Positions 34,776-43,078 of a stretch of DNA of 64,000 bases are shown here, piece after piece; the stretch's first letter is position 1; each line of letters opens with the position of its first letter. The stretch spans positions 1-64,000 of the IMG/VR virus record IMGVR_UViG_3300042475_005534; one strand, written 5' to 3'. The notes below the pieces were generated by a model. It ran no database searches. It was given only the letters and a program-made list of their open reading frames with translations, and was not told where the DNA came from. This stretch comes from a virus. A program made the position numbers and the translations under genes.

Positions 34776-35219
34776 TCAATAGCCGCGAAGAAGACGTCTT
34801 TTTTGCTCTTCCCGATCCAACGCGCCACTACCCCCCTGAGCGAAAGTCTTTAAGTCATTGCCGCGGGCATATCGCCTCCAGGCCTCCTCCCCTGGACTGA
34901 GCTGTCCGGGGCGCGATGGAGCGCCTCCCCCGCCCCTCCCAAAGACAGCGTCATTGATTCGCTGTAAAGAATCAGGTGGAGCCACGTCGGGATTGAGGAA
35001 ATCGGTAGCCCCTTTCACTACCCCGCCAAACAGTCGACGAGGGTCCATAGCAACTTCGTTACCGTCGTCAGGCATGTATGCGCCAAACTTGGCAGCGTTG
35101 AAGCCGTCTGGCCGTCCACCGCCCTTAGGGATCCCTCGCTGATAATCCTTGATTCGGTCGAGGTAAGGGCTTACGAAGTCACGCAAATTCATGAAGGGGT
35201 CAAGAATCCTGTAACCCAA
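34776..35219 (-). CDS. Hypothetical protein
   Basis: A protein of 138-147 residues (ATG 35219 or 35192). Gly/Pro/Arg-rich with MNLRDFVSPYLDRIKDYQRG near the start; probably partly disordered. It ends in a 120-bp gap without features and lies 10 bp after the exonuclease gene. Confidence 0.5.
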   Translation of the reverse strand: MGYRILDPFMNLRDFVSPYLDRIKDYQRGIPKGGGRPDGFNAAKFGAYMPDDGNEVAMDPRRLFGGVVKGATDFLNPDVAPPDSLQRINDAVFGRGGGGAPSRPGQLSPGEEAWRRYARGNDLKTFAQGGSGALDREEQKRRLLRGY

Positions 35220-35229
35220 TCATAGTGAA

Positions 35230-35982
35230 CTAGGAAGCGAGGGCTAACGCTTCCTTCTCTAGTGCGACCAAGCGCTTGTATTCGGCGACCTTCTGCAGCC
35301 ACTTGAAGCGGAAACTCCGCAATTCATGGGGGCGCAGGATGAAGGACTGGACGGTCTCTGGAGTTGTGACCAACATGCCACCGAACTCGACATCGATGCC
35401 AAGGGTCTCTTCGATTGCGATGGAGTAGGCGCCGAGCTGGAGGCCGCACTTATTGAATTTCATCCAGCCAGAGAAGTGTGCTCGGTTCTCGTCCTTTGGG
35501 AAGTAGCGGCAATAGGGAGAGACAGAGGATTTGACGTCAGCCAGCCAGGCGACGCCGCCTCTGAGGCCAACGATGTCAGGACATCCGGAGTAGCCGTGCT
35601 CGTGAGACCAGATCCTGGAGATGCCATCTTCTCCAGTGCAGAAGTCCCATTCCTTACGGAGCGGCTTTTCCGACCAGAGAAAGCCTTCGTAGCGATCGAG
35701 GTGCTGGGCAACACCCTCCCAGTAGGGCAGGAGGTCATCAGGCAGATTGACCTCCTTGCCACGGATGTAGTCTTCGCAGGCGGCGTGGATTGCCGTCCCT
35801 CGTTTCGCTGCTGCTTCTCTTGCGCCAGGGTTATTGAGATTCCATGCTTGGAGCCTCTGATTGGCTTTGGCTCCTGCTGTTTTTCCGAGAATGGAAGTTA
35901 CCGAAGGGTAGACCCGATTGGGGTCATCTCCGGCCCTGTAATGCCGAACCCCGTTGATTTCGAATCGGGTCGGCGCTTGCAC
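35230..35982 (-). CDS. PD-(D/E)XK exonuclease
   Basis: A 250-residue protein starting with GTG at 35982. YPSVTSILG near residue 25, RGTAIHAACEDYI near 62, and GCPDIVGLRGGVAWLADVKSS near 132 form the RecB/lambda-exonuclease-type nuclease core (H, D, DxK). QLGAYSIAIEE is the following conserved Q-motif. It likely degrades host DNA or serves in recombination. AAGGA lies 12 nt before the start. Confidence 0.75.
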   Translation of the reverse strand: MQAPTRFEINGVRHYRAGDDPNRVYPSVTSILGKTAGAKANQRLQAWNLNNPGAREAAAKRGTAIHAACEDYIRGKEVNLPDDLLPYWEGVAQHLDRYEGFLWSEKPLRKEWDFCTGEDGISRIWSHEHGYSGCPDIVGLRGGVAWLADVKSSVSPYCRYFPKDENRAHFSGWMKFNKCGLQLGAYSIAIEETLGIDVEFGGMLVTTPETVQSFILRPHELRSFRFKWLQKVAEYKRLVALEKEALALAS

Positions 35983-36093
35983 ATAGGAATTGATTTCCTT
36001 GAGTGTAACTAGATCTCATGGGGTGAAATTGCGAGCGGCTGATTCGGAAAGCAGGGCCGTCCAATCCGGAATGGAATCAGCTAGGAGCAGCTA

Positions 36094-36348
36094 TCACGGC
36101 AATGGCCCATAGGGCTCGTCGTCACTGGCGTCAGCATCGACGGTCTCGATGTCCCTCCATTCGCCACAAAGCGCCCGCATGCATCCCTGGTACCATGTGA
36201 AGTATCCCTGGAGTTTTAGGTGCGTCCTGCCTTCCTCGGTCTGGAAGCGAGCCAGGCGGTAAGCGTCGGGCAAGGTTTTGTCGATAGTGGGCGCGCCAAT
36301 TTGCATCAACATCTGGGAGTCTTCAGGTCCAGTAAGTGAAATCGTCAT
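36094..36348 (-). CDS. Small hypothetical protein
   Basis: An 84-residue protein; ATG overlaps the upstream stop. Helical start, then WYQGCMRALCGEWRD and a strongly acidic tail (DADASDDEPYG). No family recognised. Confidence 0.5.
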   Translation of the reverse strand: MTISLTGPEDSQMLMQIGAPTIDKTLPDAYRLARFQTEEGRTHLKLQGYFTWYQGCMRALCGEWRDIETVDADASDDEPYGPLP

Positions 36349-36662
36349 GGTGTTTCAGGGGTAGGTGAACAGGCAACTGGCAGGGCGCGTACAGCGTGAG
36401 CAAAGCTGATTAAGTCCCGACCGAGCGTGTGTGAACACATGCTGACAGGGATAAAGCCCGAGCCATAGTCGTCACCTCGCATATGGGGGAAGTGCTCACC
36501 CGCAAGGCGCATGATGTCGTCGTCCAGGGTGGGAGGTTTCTGGGCTTCTGCCCAGTAGGCCTCGATGTCGGCTCTCACGTCAGAAAATGCAATCGTACAT
36601 AAATTTTTTCGGATGTCATTAAAACGGGCTGATTCTAAATCAATTGTAGATCGGTCGGTCAT
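36345..36662 (-). CDS. Small hypothetical protein
   Basis: A 105-residue protein (MTDRSTIDLESARFNDIRKN). Single domain, likely helical, with CSHTLGRDLISFAHAVRALP near the end. Overlaps the next gene by four bases. Unknown function. Confidence 0.5.
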   Translation of the reverse strand: MTDRSTIDLESARFNDIRKNLCTIAFSDVRADIEAYWAEAQKPPTLDDDIMRLAGEHFPHMRGDDYGSGFIPVSMCSHTLGRDLISFAHAVRALPVACSPTPETP

Positions 36663-36667
36663 GGTAG

Positions 36668-37069
36668 TTAAAAATCATCTGGATTGATGCCAATGGATTC
36701 AGCAAAATCGTCTAAATCTTGCGAATCTGAATCCCATAAAACTCGTCCGTTTTCTGTGATTTTCTTGGGAGAGGCATAGCCATCCATTGCTTCAGATAGC
36801 GCTTGAATTACGGCCATTCTCACTGACTCACACGGGTTAGTCATTGAAGTCATGCATCTGATCTTGTGATAGACAACGCTCTTGCCTTCATCAGGCCTGA
36901 TCTGCTTGTCAGGCACCGGCACGGGCGTTTGCTGTGGGCACCAGCGTGAACCAGGATGCTCAAGAATGGCTTTCGCCAAGGACGTGGCCTCCTGATCCGT
37001 GCAGTGCTCGCAAGACTCCTGAATGATTTGGGCCAAACGAAAAATGTGGCCAACTTTGGGAGTAGTCAT
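36668..37069 (-). CDS. Protein with duplicated VGHI...HPGSRW module
   Basis: A 133-residue protein from ATG 37069. Residues 3-45 (PKVGHIFRLAQIIQE, then AKAILEHPGSRW) are a copy of a module in the next upstream gene (PRVGHILRLAEIIRE, AEAILSHPGSRW). The remainder (CESVRMAVIQALSEAMDG) differs. It shows module shuffling between neighbouring genes. Confidence 0.6.
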   Translation of the reverse strand: MTTPKVGHIFRLAQIIQESCEHCTDQEATSLAKAILEHPGSRWCPQQTPVPVPDKQIRPDEGKSVVYHKIRCMTSMTNPCESVRMAVIQALSEAMDGYASPKKITENGRVLWDSDSQDLDDFAESIGINPDDF

Positions 37070-37073
37070 GGGT

Positions 37074-38147
37074 TTACGGGCTCTCCTGGCTAGTTGGCAC
37101 CGGCAGGGCGTAGTGGGGGAGCACCTCGACACGCCGAATCTCTAGAGAATGTGGGCCGTCCTGTGAATACTCGGACAAATAGTGCTGGCCTTCGCTCAGT
37201 GCTTGGGCGTAGGTGGGAGCGGCTCCACCGGCCTGTTCTTCGTATTCATTGTTGAATACCGAGAACTCAAACCGCTCCGCCACGGGCGCGGGCTTGATGA
37301 CGGGGCGGGCGTAGCGGACGAGGACGGCGCTGCACAGATCGGCAACATCTTCAGCGCAGACGTTGCCGATCACCTGGACATCGGGTTCCCAGCCGAAGGC
37401 GCACTTTTGGACTGCCTTTGCAATAGAGATGATACGCTCACTCGGCCCCTCCGGATCGGGCTGGGCTGTTCGCTGTTCGGCGCGGTTGAGGGAGGCCACA
37501 ACCTCCTCAATCGGAACCATCACGCCGTCACGAAGAATTGCTGCTCCATTACCGCAGATTCCTTCCGACCATTGCACAGCCGCCACCGGCTCAGGCTTGG
37601 CCAGGGCGGCGTGTGCCGAATCTTCCAGGCCTTTCAAATAACCCAGCCGCCGCTCTTCGGTGGGGTCGGAGTACGGCTGGGCCAGCTCGGCGCGGGTGCG
37701 CCAGCGGCTACCGGGATGACTCAAGATCGCCTCGGCCAACGCACCAGCGCCTTTATCGTGATTGCCGTCAACCTCGCGGATGATTTCAGCTAGGCGCAGG
37801 ATATGGCCCACTCTGGGTGGAAGCCCCTCCGGCTCGGGCTGAGCCAGGGCGGACTTGAGCCGTTGCCTAATGTCCTGCCAAGCATCAAAAGCAGCATTAT
37901 CCCTGTCATAAGGTTTTAAGCTAGAAAAGTTATAGCAACCTTCTCCATTGTTAAATGCCAAGACTTCGGCACAAAGCCCTCTCCAATGGGCAAGGCTCAC
38001 CCCCTCCGGCTCGGGCTGGGCCAGCTCGGCGCGGGTGCGGGCGATCAGTTGTCTCATGCTTCGCTCAGTGTCACTTTGGACCGTATAGGTCAGCGCGTCG
38101 TCTAGGCGATCAGCCAGCTCAGCACACCGGGCTTTCCAATCAGTCAT
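37074..38147 (-). CDS. Modular protein with AQPEPEG linkers
   Basis: A 357-residue protein made of 40-60-residue helical modules joined by linkers ALAQPEPEG, AQPDPEG and related forms (at about residues 44, 100 and 240). One module is shared with the next gene downstream, and SDLMLAVLARWGRPAIKP of the upstream gene resembles its CSAVLVRYARPVIKP. The linkers are also repeats at DNA level. I recall such PEPEG-linked modules from Synechococcus phages and hosts; no biochemical role is known to me. Confidence 0.6.
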   Translation of the reverse strand: MTDWKARCAELADRLDDALTYTVQSDTERSMRQLIARTRAELAQPEPEGVSLAHWRGLCAEVLAFNNGEGCYNFSSLKPYDRDNAAFDAWQDIRQRLKSALAQPEPEGLPPRVGHILRLAEIIREVDGNHDKGAGALAEAILSHPGSRWRTRAELAQPYSDPTEERRLGYLKGLEDSAHAALAKPEPVAAVQWSEGICGNGAAILRDGVMVPIEEVVASLNRAEQRTAQPDPEGPSERIISIAKAVQKCAFGWEPDVQVIGNVCAEDVADLCSAVLVRYARPVIKPAPVAERFEFSVFNNEYEEQAGGAAPTYAQALSEGQHYLSEYSQDGPHSLEIRRVEVLPHYALPVPTSQESP

Positions 38148-38733
38148 TTTTCAGATCCTCGGTTGTGATAGTAGATAACTGTTGAAGCAGGGTGGCGATG
38201 CGTTCGCGCTCCTCCAGCAATGGAATGGAATGCCAGTCCCGCAGTCGCCTGACCAGCTCTTCCACCTCTCCCTCCCCCACCTCCGGCTTGATGGCGGGAC
38301 GGCCCCAGCGGGCGAGGACGGCCAACATCAGATCACTCAGTTCACAGTGGGCTGATTCCAGGCAGCCACCTCTCCGCAGCCACGTTGCCCATGGCTCCCT
38401 CGCAAAAGCAAAGCCAATTAGGTTTACGTGGTCCGGCGTCACCCCCTCCGGCTCGGGCTGGGCCAGGGCGTCGTCCGGGGCCCAGCCCCCCAGCTCGGCG
38501 GCGATGGCGTTTATCTTCCGAAGCATCCTGATCCGCTCAGTGAGAACCGCAACCTCAAGATCGCTACTCATGGGAGCTGGCTTGTCTTGCGCGAGTTGCT
38601 CTTCCAGGGCGAGAAGGGCTTCGGCAATAAGGACTACCTCAGGGCACTTGGGGCCTTCATGATCGGCCCGCATGTGATAAGCATCCAGTACCGCCTGAGC
38701 GGCGGGGGATAACTGTTTAGAATCGTTGTCCAT
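38140..38733 (-). CDS. Modular protein with AQPEPEG linker
   Basis: A 197-residue protein; one ALAQPEPEG linker near residue 93 joins an N-terminal helical module (AQAVLDAYHMRADH) to a module ending VLARWGRPAIKP. The C-terminus (LRDWHSIPLLEERERIATLL) is a leucine-rich helix. Overlaps the next gene by eight bases. Confidence 0.6.
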   Translation of the reverse strand: MDNDSKQLSPAAQAVLDAYHMRADHEGPKCPEVVLIAEALLALEEQLAQDKPAPMSSDLEVAVLTERIRMLRKINAIAAELGGWAPDDALAQPEPEGVTPDHVNLIGFAFAREPWATWLRRGGCLESAHCELSDLMLAVLARWGRPAIKPEVGEGEVEELVRRLRDWHSIPLLEERERIATLLQQLSTITTEDLKND

Positions 38734-38923
38734 GGTAATCGCAGGAAGAACAGTGGATTTTGTATTGAAGAGGGTTGGTTAAGAGTGCTCCGCTTGGGTC
38801 GGAGTCATATAGCTCCTCCCCGCAGACTGGGCAAGCGATTCCATTGAGACGCGGGCTACTAAGCAAAAAGGCCTTTGCTTGGTGCTTGCGATTGTGGTCA
38901 TATAGTGAGATGAGGTCAGTCAC
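38717..38923 (-). CDS. Small zinc-ribbon protein
   Basis: A 68-residue protein with CPVCGEEL near residue 31 and HCSSCDYHG near 57, two CxxC knuckles of a zinc ribbon. Overlaps the subtilase stop by four bases. Probably a small nucleic-acid- or protein-binding factor. Confidence 0.6.
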   Translation of the reverse strand: MTDLISLYDHNRKHQAKAFLLSSPRLNGIACPVCGEELYDSDPSGALLTNPLQYKIHCSSCDYHGQRF

Positions 38924-41142
38924 AGCTCTCGTAGCGATGAATATGGGTTGGGGGTGAATTGTTGGAATGGGTGATCAGCCGTAGCAAAACCGGTCTGGCC
39001 ATACAACTTCAGATCTGCGATTTGCATCATGTTGCCATCCGCTCTAAGAGTTGGAAAGACTAGGCGATAACTATTAAATGCTGACAGCCCATCCATTGAC
39101 ACCAATGGTGCTTCCGTATGTCGCGCAGTGGGCAGCTGCAGCCCACCTGAGATGAGAAGATCCCAGGATCCGTTGCGCTGTCCATAGATCTGGTAAGAGG
39201 CAGGATCCCTGCCGGGCATGTCATTTGCTGTAGTTATCCTGAACCCAGTGAGACGGGTTGCTGTTGAATATGAGAACTCAACACCTGACCGAGACCCCCC
39301 GATATTCAGGTACTTTGTTAAGGGATCATTATCAAAGGCGTTTTCTACCTGCTCGAACACCGGGGAAGCAGTGAAACCATCAAGATCCACCGCAGTGGTT
39401 CTTGATGGCGAGGGGAGAAGCCCTGGTGGCGCAGGGGCTGGCTTCGGCGGAACTGGCTCAGGGGCTGGTGTTGGAGGTGCTGGTGCCGGTGGCACAGGAG
39501 CAGGAGCAGGAGCAGGTGGCGCTGGAGTGGGAGCTGGCGAGCTGGATTGAGTGCCAAAAAGCTTAAGCTCGGCGATCTGCACGAACCAGTCTTGAACACG
39601 CACAGCCGTAAAGATGAGGCGGTACTGCGTGAACAGGGACAGTTCGGGGAGCGTGACTGGTGCTGAGTCGGTCTGCCTGGCCTGTGGGAGCGACAGTGCA
39701 CCCGAGCTGAGTATCTGCCAAGAGGAACCGTCGTTGGAACCCTCAAGGCGGTAGGCGGTCGGATCGTACTGGGGATTGTCGTGAGCTGAGGTGACGATGA
39801 ACGACGTCAGGCGGTAGGGAACATCGTATGTAAATGAGACGCCCGTGGTTCCGTTTCTTCCGTGGTTGTTGCGGTGTGTGGAACTTCTGTTGTTGTCGAA
39901 CGCATTGCCCACCTGCCAGCCACTGTCTACCAAGCCGTTGACGAAACCAGAGTTCAGGGGCGCGGGCAGGAGGTACGGGGTGGACGACGGCGGGGCTGGT
40001 GTTGGAGGTGCTGGTGCCGGTGGTGCAGGAGTAGGAGCAGGAGTGGGAGCAGGGGGTGGGGTTGGCACCGGAGCCGGTCTTGGAGGTACCGGGGCCGGTG
40101 TTGGAGCTGGAAAAACGCCAGTTGGTGGGGTTGCAAGGAATGCCGCTACATTCAGCCGACCGCCTGTCGCCGTTTTGCCCGCCAACGAGGCTGTTGGAGT
40201 GGTACTCGCTAGCAACGCTTCTCGAATCTGTTGAGCACTGGCGGTGGGATACTTACTGGCATAAAGTGCAATGGCTCCCGTAACATGCGGCGCCGCCATA
40301 GAACTGCCGCTCAGGGTTGTGTAATTGTTCCCCGGCAGGGTGGAGTAAATACCAGACGCGGGTGCGCCAAGGTCTACCGTTGTCCTTCCATAATTAAATT
40401 GTTGATTCCCGTTGCTATCTAGTCCTGTTACAGAGATGACGGCTTCGTAACCGGCTCTCTGCAAGGTGCTTATCCCAGATGGGTAGGAGACATGAACATC
40501 ACTGTCCCGACCGGCATTGCCGGCAGCCGCGACGAAGAGAATGCCCGCTTGCGCGGCTCTAACCATGGCGTCTTCCATCCATGGCCCAGTTCCACCTCCC
40601 CATGAGTTGTTACTGGCTACGATGTTGAGACCATGACGACGCTTTAGATCCGTCAGGTAATCCAGGGCCAGCTTGACTCCATAGGTCGTTCCGCCCAAAT
40701 TCCCCAGGAACTTGAGGGGGATAATCTTCACGTTCCAGGCCACTCCAGCGACCCCTTCGCCATTGCCGCCAACAGCCCCGATAATTCCGGCTACATGGGT
40801 GCCGTGGCCGTCTTGGTGACCATCGAAAGTCGTATTGTCATTGCGGTCGAAATCCCAGCCGCGAATATCATCAATGTAGCCGTTTCCATCATTATCAATT
40901 CCGTCTCCCTCTATTTCGAAGGGATTGCGCCAGATATTCGCAGCCAAATCTGGGTGGGTATGATCAATTCCCGTATCAATAATTCCGATGTAAACATCCC
41001 TCGAACCCGTGTGGCCCGTTTTCCATGCTGCTTCGGCATTGGAGCCGAAGCCAGGGCCCATGCCCCATAAGTGGCCATTGGTGAGGGCGGGGTCATTGAT
41101 GGTGACGTTGCTCGTGAAGAGCTGATCCTGTAGCGGTTTCAT
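38920..41142 (-). CDS. Subtilisin-like serine protease with two discoidin-type domains
   Basis: A 740-residue protein. Residues 1-345 are an S8 peptidase with Asp56 (IIDTGIDHTHPDL), His113 (DGHGTHVAG), Asn209 (AAAGNAG) and Ser281 (GSSMAAPHVTG). IEGDGIDNDGNGYIDD near 78 is a calcium-type loop. Two Pro/Ala/Thr-rich linkers (about 345-395 and 548-595) separate two galactose-binding-like domains ending IAELKLFG and IADLKLYG. No signal peptide and no long propeptide are visible. Such enzymes are rare in phages. It could act on host surface proteins or in virion maturation. ATGA overlap with the upstream gene. Confidence 0.85.
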   Translation of the reverse strand: MKPLQDQLFTSNVTINDPALTNGHLWGMGPGFGSNAEAAWKTGHTGSRDVYIGIIDTGIDHTHPDLAANIWRNPFEIEGDGIDNDGNGYIDDIRGWDFDRNDNTTFDGHQDGHGTHVAGIIGAVGGNGEGVAGVAWNVKIIPLKFLGNLGGTTYGVKLALDYLTDLKRRHGLNIVASNNSWGGGTGPWMEDAMVRAAQAGILFVAAAGNAGRDSDVHVSYPSGISTLQRAGYEAVISVTGLDSNGNQQFNYGRTTVDLGAPASGIYSTLPGNNYTTLSGSSMAAPHVTGAIALYASKYPTASAQQIREALLASTTPTASLAGKTATGGRLNVAAFLATPPTGVFPAPTPAPVPPRPAPVPTPPPAPTPAPTPAPPAPAPPTPAPPSSTPYLLPAPLNSGFVNGLVDSGWQVGNAFDNNRSSTHRNNHGRNGTTGVSFTYDVPYRLTSFIVTSAHDNPQYDPTAYRLEGSNDGSSWQILSSGALSLPQARQTDSAPVTLPELSLFTQYRLIFTAVRVQDWFVQIAELKLFGTQSSSPAPTPAPPAPAPAPVPPAPAPPTPAPEPVPPKPAPAPPGLLPSPSRTTAVDLDGFTASPVFEQVENAFDNDPLTKYLNIGGSRSGVEFSYSTATRLTGFRITTANDMPGRDPASYQIYGQRNGSWDLLISGGLQLPTARHTEAPLVSMDGLSAFNSYRLVFPTLRADGNMMQIADLKLYGQTGFATADHPFQQFTPNPYSSLREL

Positions 41143-41591
41143 GTTGATGCAGTAGCAGGTGGTTCAGTTGGCGGCTTGATATCTCCAGCCACATGCTCCA
41201 GGTAGCTGCGTCCGTCTCCGCGTTCCTGGTAAGCGTCAAGCTCTCGGAGTAATCGGCGTGCGTAAGGAATAGCGCCTTTGATCATGAGATCCTCGTAGTC
41301 GGCCGCCTTGGCAACAACCGAATCCAATCGGTCACCCAGGATGGGACCAAGGATGGAGGCGTAGACGATCACCATGGGATCAGTCTGGTACGAGCGGAAG
41401 CTGCTGCCACTGGAGGTGAAGCCGTCGATTAGGCGGTTCAACTCCGAGAGCTGCTCCAGCTGCTTCTGTTGCAATTGCTTCGTCTCCTGAAGAAGCGTGA
41501 GCCCCGAAGTGATCCCCATGCGGATCGCTCGGAGCTCGATCCCTACTAGATCCTTCGGGGGTGTCGGAGAGTCTTTGGACGAGGACGCCAT
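41139..41591 (-). CDS. Helical protein upstream of the subtilase
   Basis: A 150-residue protein. QETKQLQQKQLEQLSELNRL is a coiled coil; PMVIVYASILGPILGD is hydrophobic. Its stop overlaps the protease ATG. The first 210 bp overlap the preceding gene in another frame, so a frameshift fusion with it is possible. Confidence 0.5.
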   Translation of the reverse strand: MASSSKDSPTPPKDLVGIELRAIRMGITSGLTLLQETKQLQQKQLEQLSELNRLIDGFTSSGSSFRSYQTDPMVIVYASILGPILGDRLDSVVAKAADYEDLMIKGAIPYARRLLRELDAYQERGDGRSYLEHVAGDIKPPTEPPATAST

Positions 41592-41754
41592 CGAATGCTC
41601 GGCAGAATTGGAGTGATGCTCGGTGCACAGGCTCGAGCTGTTTCCAGGCTTGATTGACCTGGCTTACACCGTAGCGCTCAATCAGTTGGCGCACATCCGA
41701 CTTCTGTACCGCCTCCTGCAGAAGCTGCAGAAGGCCTGGGTCTGAGAACGACAT
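41380..41754 (-). CDS. Hypothetical protein overlapping two neighbours
   Basis: A 124-residue frame with AGGAG eight bases before ATG 41754. Residues 1-60 (LLQLLQEAVQKSDVRQLIER) look genuine; the rest, which overlaps the next gene by 212 bp, is Ser/Gly/Pro-rich and may be read only if no frameshift occurs near 41590. Confidence 0.45.
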   Translation of the reverse strand: MSFSDPGLLQLLQEAVQKSDVRQLIERYGVSQVNQAWKQLEPVHRASLQFCRAFDGVLVQRLSDTPEGSSRDRAPSDPHGDHFGAHASSGDEAIATEAAGAALGVEPPNRRLHLQWQQLPLVPD

Positions 41755-42037
41755 ACGCGTAATCTCCTGTTGCGGAAGTCATGCCTTCAAGGGGCGCGAA
41801 AGAAATGATCAACGCAGTGTCCACCAGCTCACGCAAGCAGGCTTTGTGGGTCCACCCAATAGCAGCCTCGCTGTACCTGGAGGAAGGGGGGAGAGTCAAG
41901 AGAATGACCTCCCCCTCCCGGGCTTCGAGAACCGTCGGTGCCGAAGCGACCTGCTCGCAAGCTTCGACCAGGGTGGCTACGAGCCCACTGGTCGTTGAGT
42001 GCGTGACAGAACTGTCATCCTGGAGACTTTGGCTCAT
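41678..42037 (-). CDS. Hypothetical protein
   Basis: A 119-residue protein from ATG 42037 (MSQSLQDDSSVTHSTTSGLV). Mixed alpha/beta (AREGEVILLTLPPSSRYSEA). Its 3' end overlaps the next gene by 77 bp. Divergent from the NblA-like + gene. Unknown function. Confidence 0.5.
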   Translation of the reverse strand: MSQSLQDDSSVTHSTTSGLVATLVEACEQVASAPTVLEAREGEVILLTLPPSSRYSEAAIGWTHKACLRELVDTALIISFAPLEGMTSATGDYAYVVLRPRPSAASAGGGTEVGCAPTD

Positions 42038-42071
42038 AGCAGTTAGCGTGTAACGAGAGTGGGCGCAATGA

Positions 42072-42347
42072 ATGACGACTGGATCAGGCATGGAGATGGA
42101 GGCAACCCTTGAGGCCCATTTCCAGTACAGGCAACTGGAGCTTCTTGTTGAGAAGGCAGGGCTCAAGGATCTCAAGGAGTTGTGCCTATTGCTGGGAAAG
42201 CACGCGCTGGTTGCACAACCAGCCGCCCTCCGGTGGGCAGCGATGGAGGCGGCCAGGGCCTTATCCCTTGGGATGCGCAATGACGCAGATCCCGGGGAGG
42301 CCCTCCTCCAGCAACTGCAGGAAAACAGCCAGCCGCCCCACGAGTGA
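42072..42347 (+). CDS. Second NblA-like helical protein
   Basis: A 91-residue protein (ATG 42072; 42090 also in frame). EAHFQYRQLELLVEKAGLKD followed by LKELCLLL has the same Phe-x-x-Arg spacing and helix pattern as the NblA-like protein at 16.6 kb. A general small helical hairpin is the alternative. A lone + gene between - operons. Confidence 0.4.
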   Translation: MTTGSGMEMEATLEAHFQYRQLELLVEKAGLKDLKELCLLLGKHALVAQPAALRWAAMEAARALSLGMRNDADPGEALLQQLQENSQPPHE

Positions 42348-42368
42348 GCGGCCGGGCGTTACAAGCAG

Positions 42369-43064
42369 TTACCAGCCACCACCTGCAGCAACAGCAGTGC
42401 TTTCGAGTTCCTCGTCAGCACCGAGCACATCCCTCCCACCGGCTGGAATCACAGTGGCATTCAGTTGCAGATCTGCACCTGTAGCCCCTGCTGGGGGACC
42501 GGCAAAGGGATCACCACCCTCAAACATTGCAGGCAGCCAGATCGAGGAGCGGGATGCTTCCCACATCTTGAATGGGGCATCGTTCTTCGAGACGGCCTTC
42601 AGCGTTGGAATCGCCGTGTAGGTGGGCTTGTTGTTTTTTGAAACCTTAGAGATGGTCAGGTAAAAATTCGCAGGCTTACCGTCATCGACCTGGTAGTCCT
42701 CGAGGGCGAGGGTCTGCTCGATTGATGTCTGGAGGGAGGGCTGGGTGATTTCAAAGATCACGGGCTCGTCAGCTCCTTTCATCAGGGCTGCCCAGCTCAG
42801 GAAGTAGAAGGGCTCCGCCTTCTCCTGGCCGTTGAAGGCCATGCCAATGTCAGCGGCGTAACCCCTCGGGAAGAGGGGGAACAAACGGGGGCGCTTCTCC
42901 ATTGTGAAGTATTTGTAGCCGGAGATCACATGCCCAGTGGCAGCAGTGCCGCAGAGGCGGATCTCAACTGTCTTTCCCTCTGATAGGGACTTGGCATTGA
43001 AGAAGCGGTTACTGGAAAAGCGTTCGTCGGTCGGTTTGTAGTTGGTTGGGAATGGTGATGTCAT
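42369..43064 (-). CDS. Conserved replication-module protein
   Basis: A 231-residue protein next to SSB. TVEIRLCGTAATGHVISGYK, FPLFPRGYAADIG and NFYLTISKVSKNNKPTYTAI read as beta strands of an OB-type or similar DNA-binding domain. The final 50 residues are low-complexity (Ala/Gly/Thr). Likely binds single-stranded DNA, but no family is certain. Confidence 0.5.
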   Translation of the reverse strand: MTSPFPTNYKPTDERFSSNRFFNAKSLSEGKTVEIRLCGTAATGHVISGYKYFTMEKRPRLFPLFPRGYAADIGMAFNGQEKAEPFYFLSWAALMKGADEPVIFEITQPSLQTSIEQTLALEDYQVDDGKPANFYLTISKVSKNNKPTYTAIPTLKAVSKNDAPFKMWEASRSSIWLPAMFEGGDPFAGPPAGATGADLQLNATVIPAGGRDVLGADEELESTAVAAGGGW

Positions 43065-43078
43065 GAATTGGCTTGAGT

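Noticed and set aside
41380-41754. Tail-assembly-chaperone frameshift pair (gpG/gpGT type)
   Set aside because: No slippery heptamer was seen and the genes are far from tail genes; left as overlapping genes or possible error.
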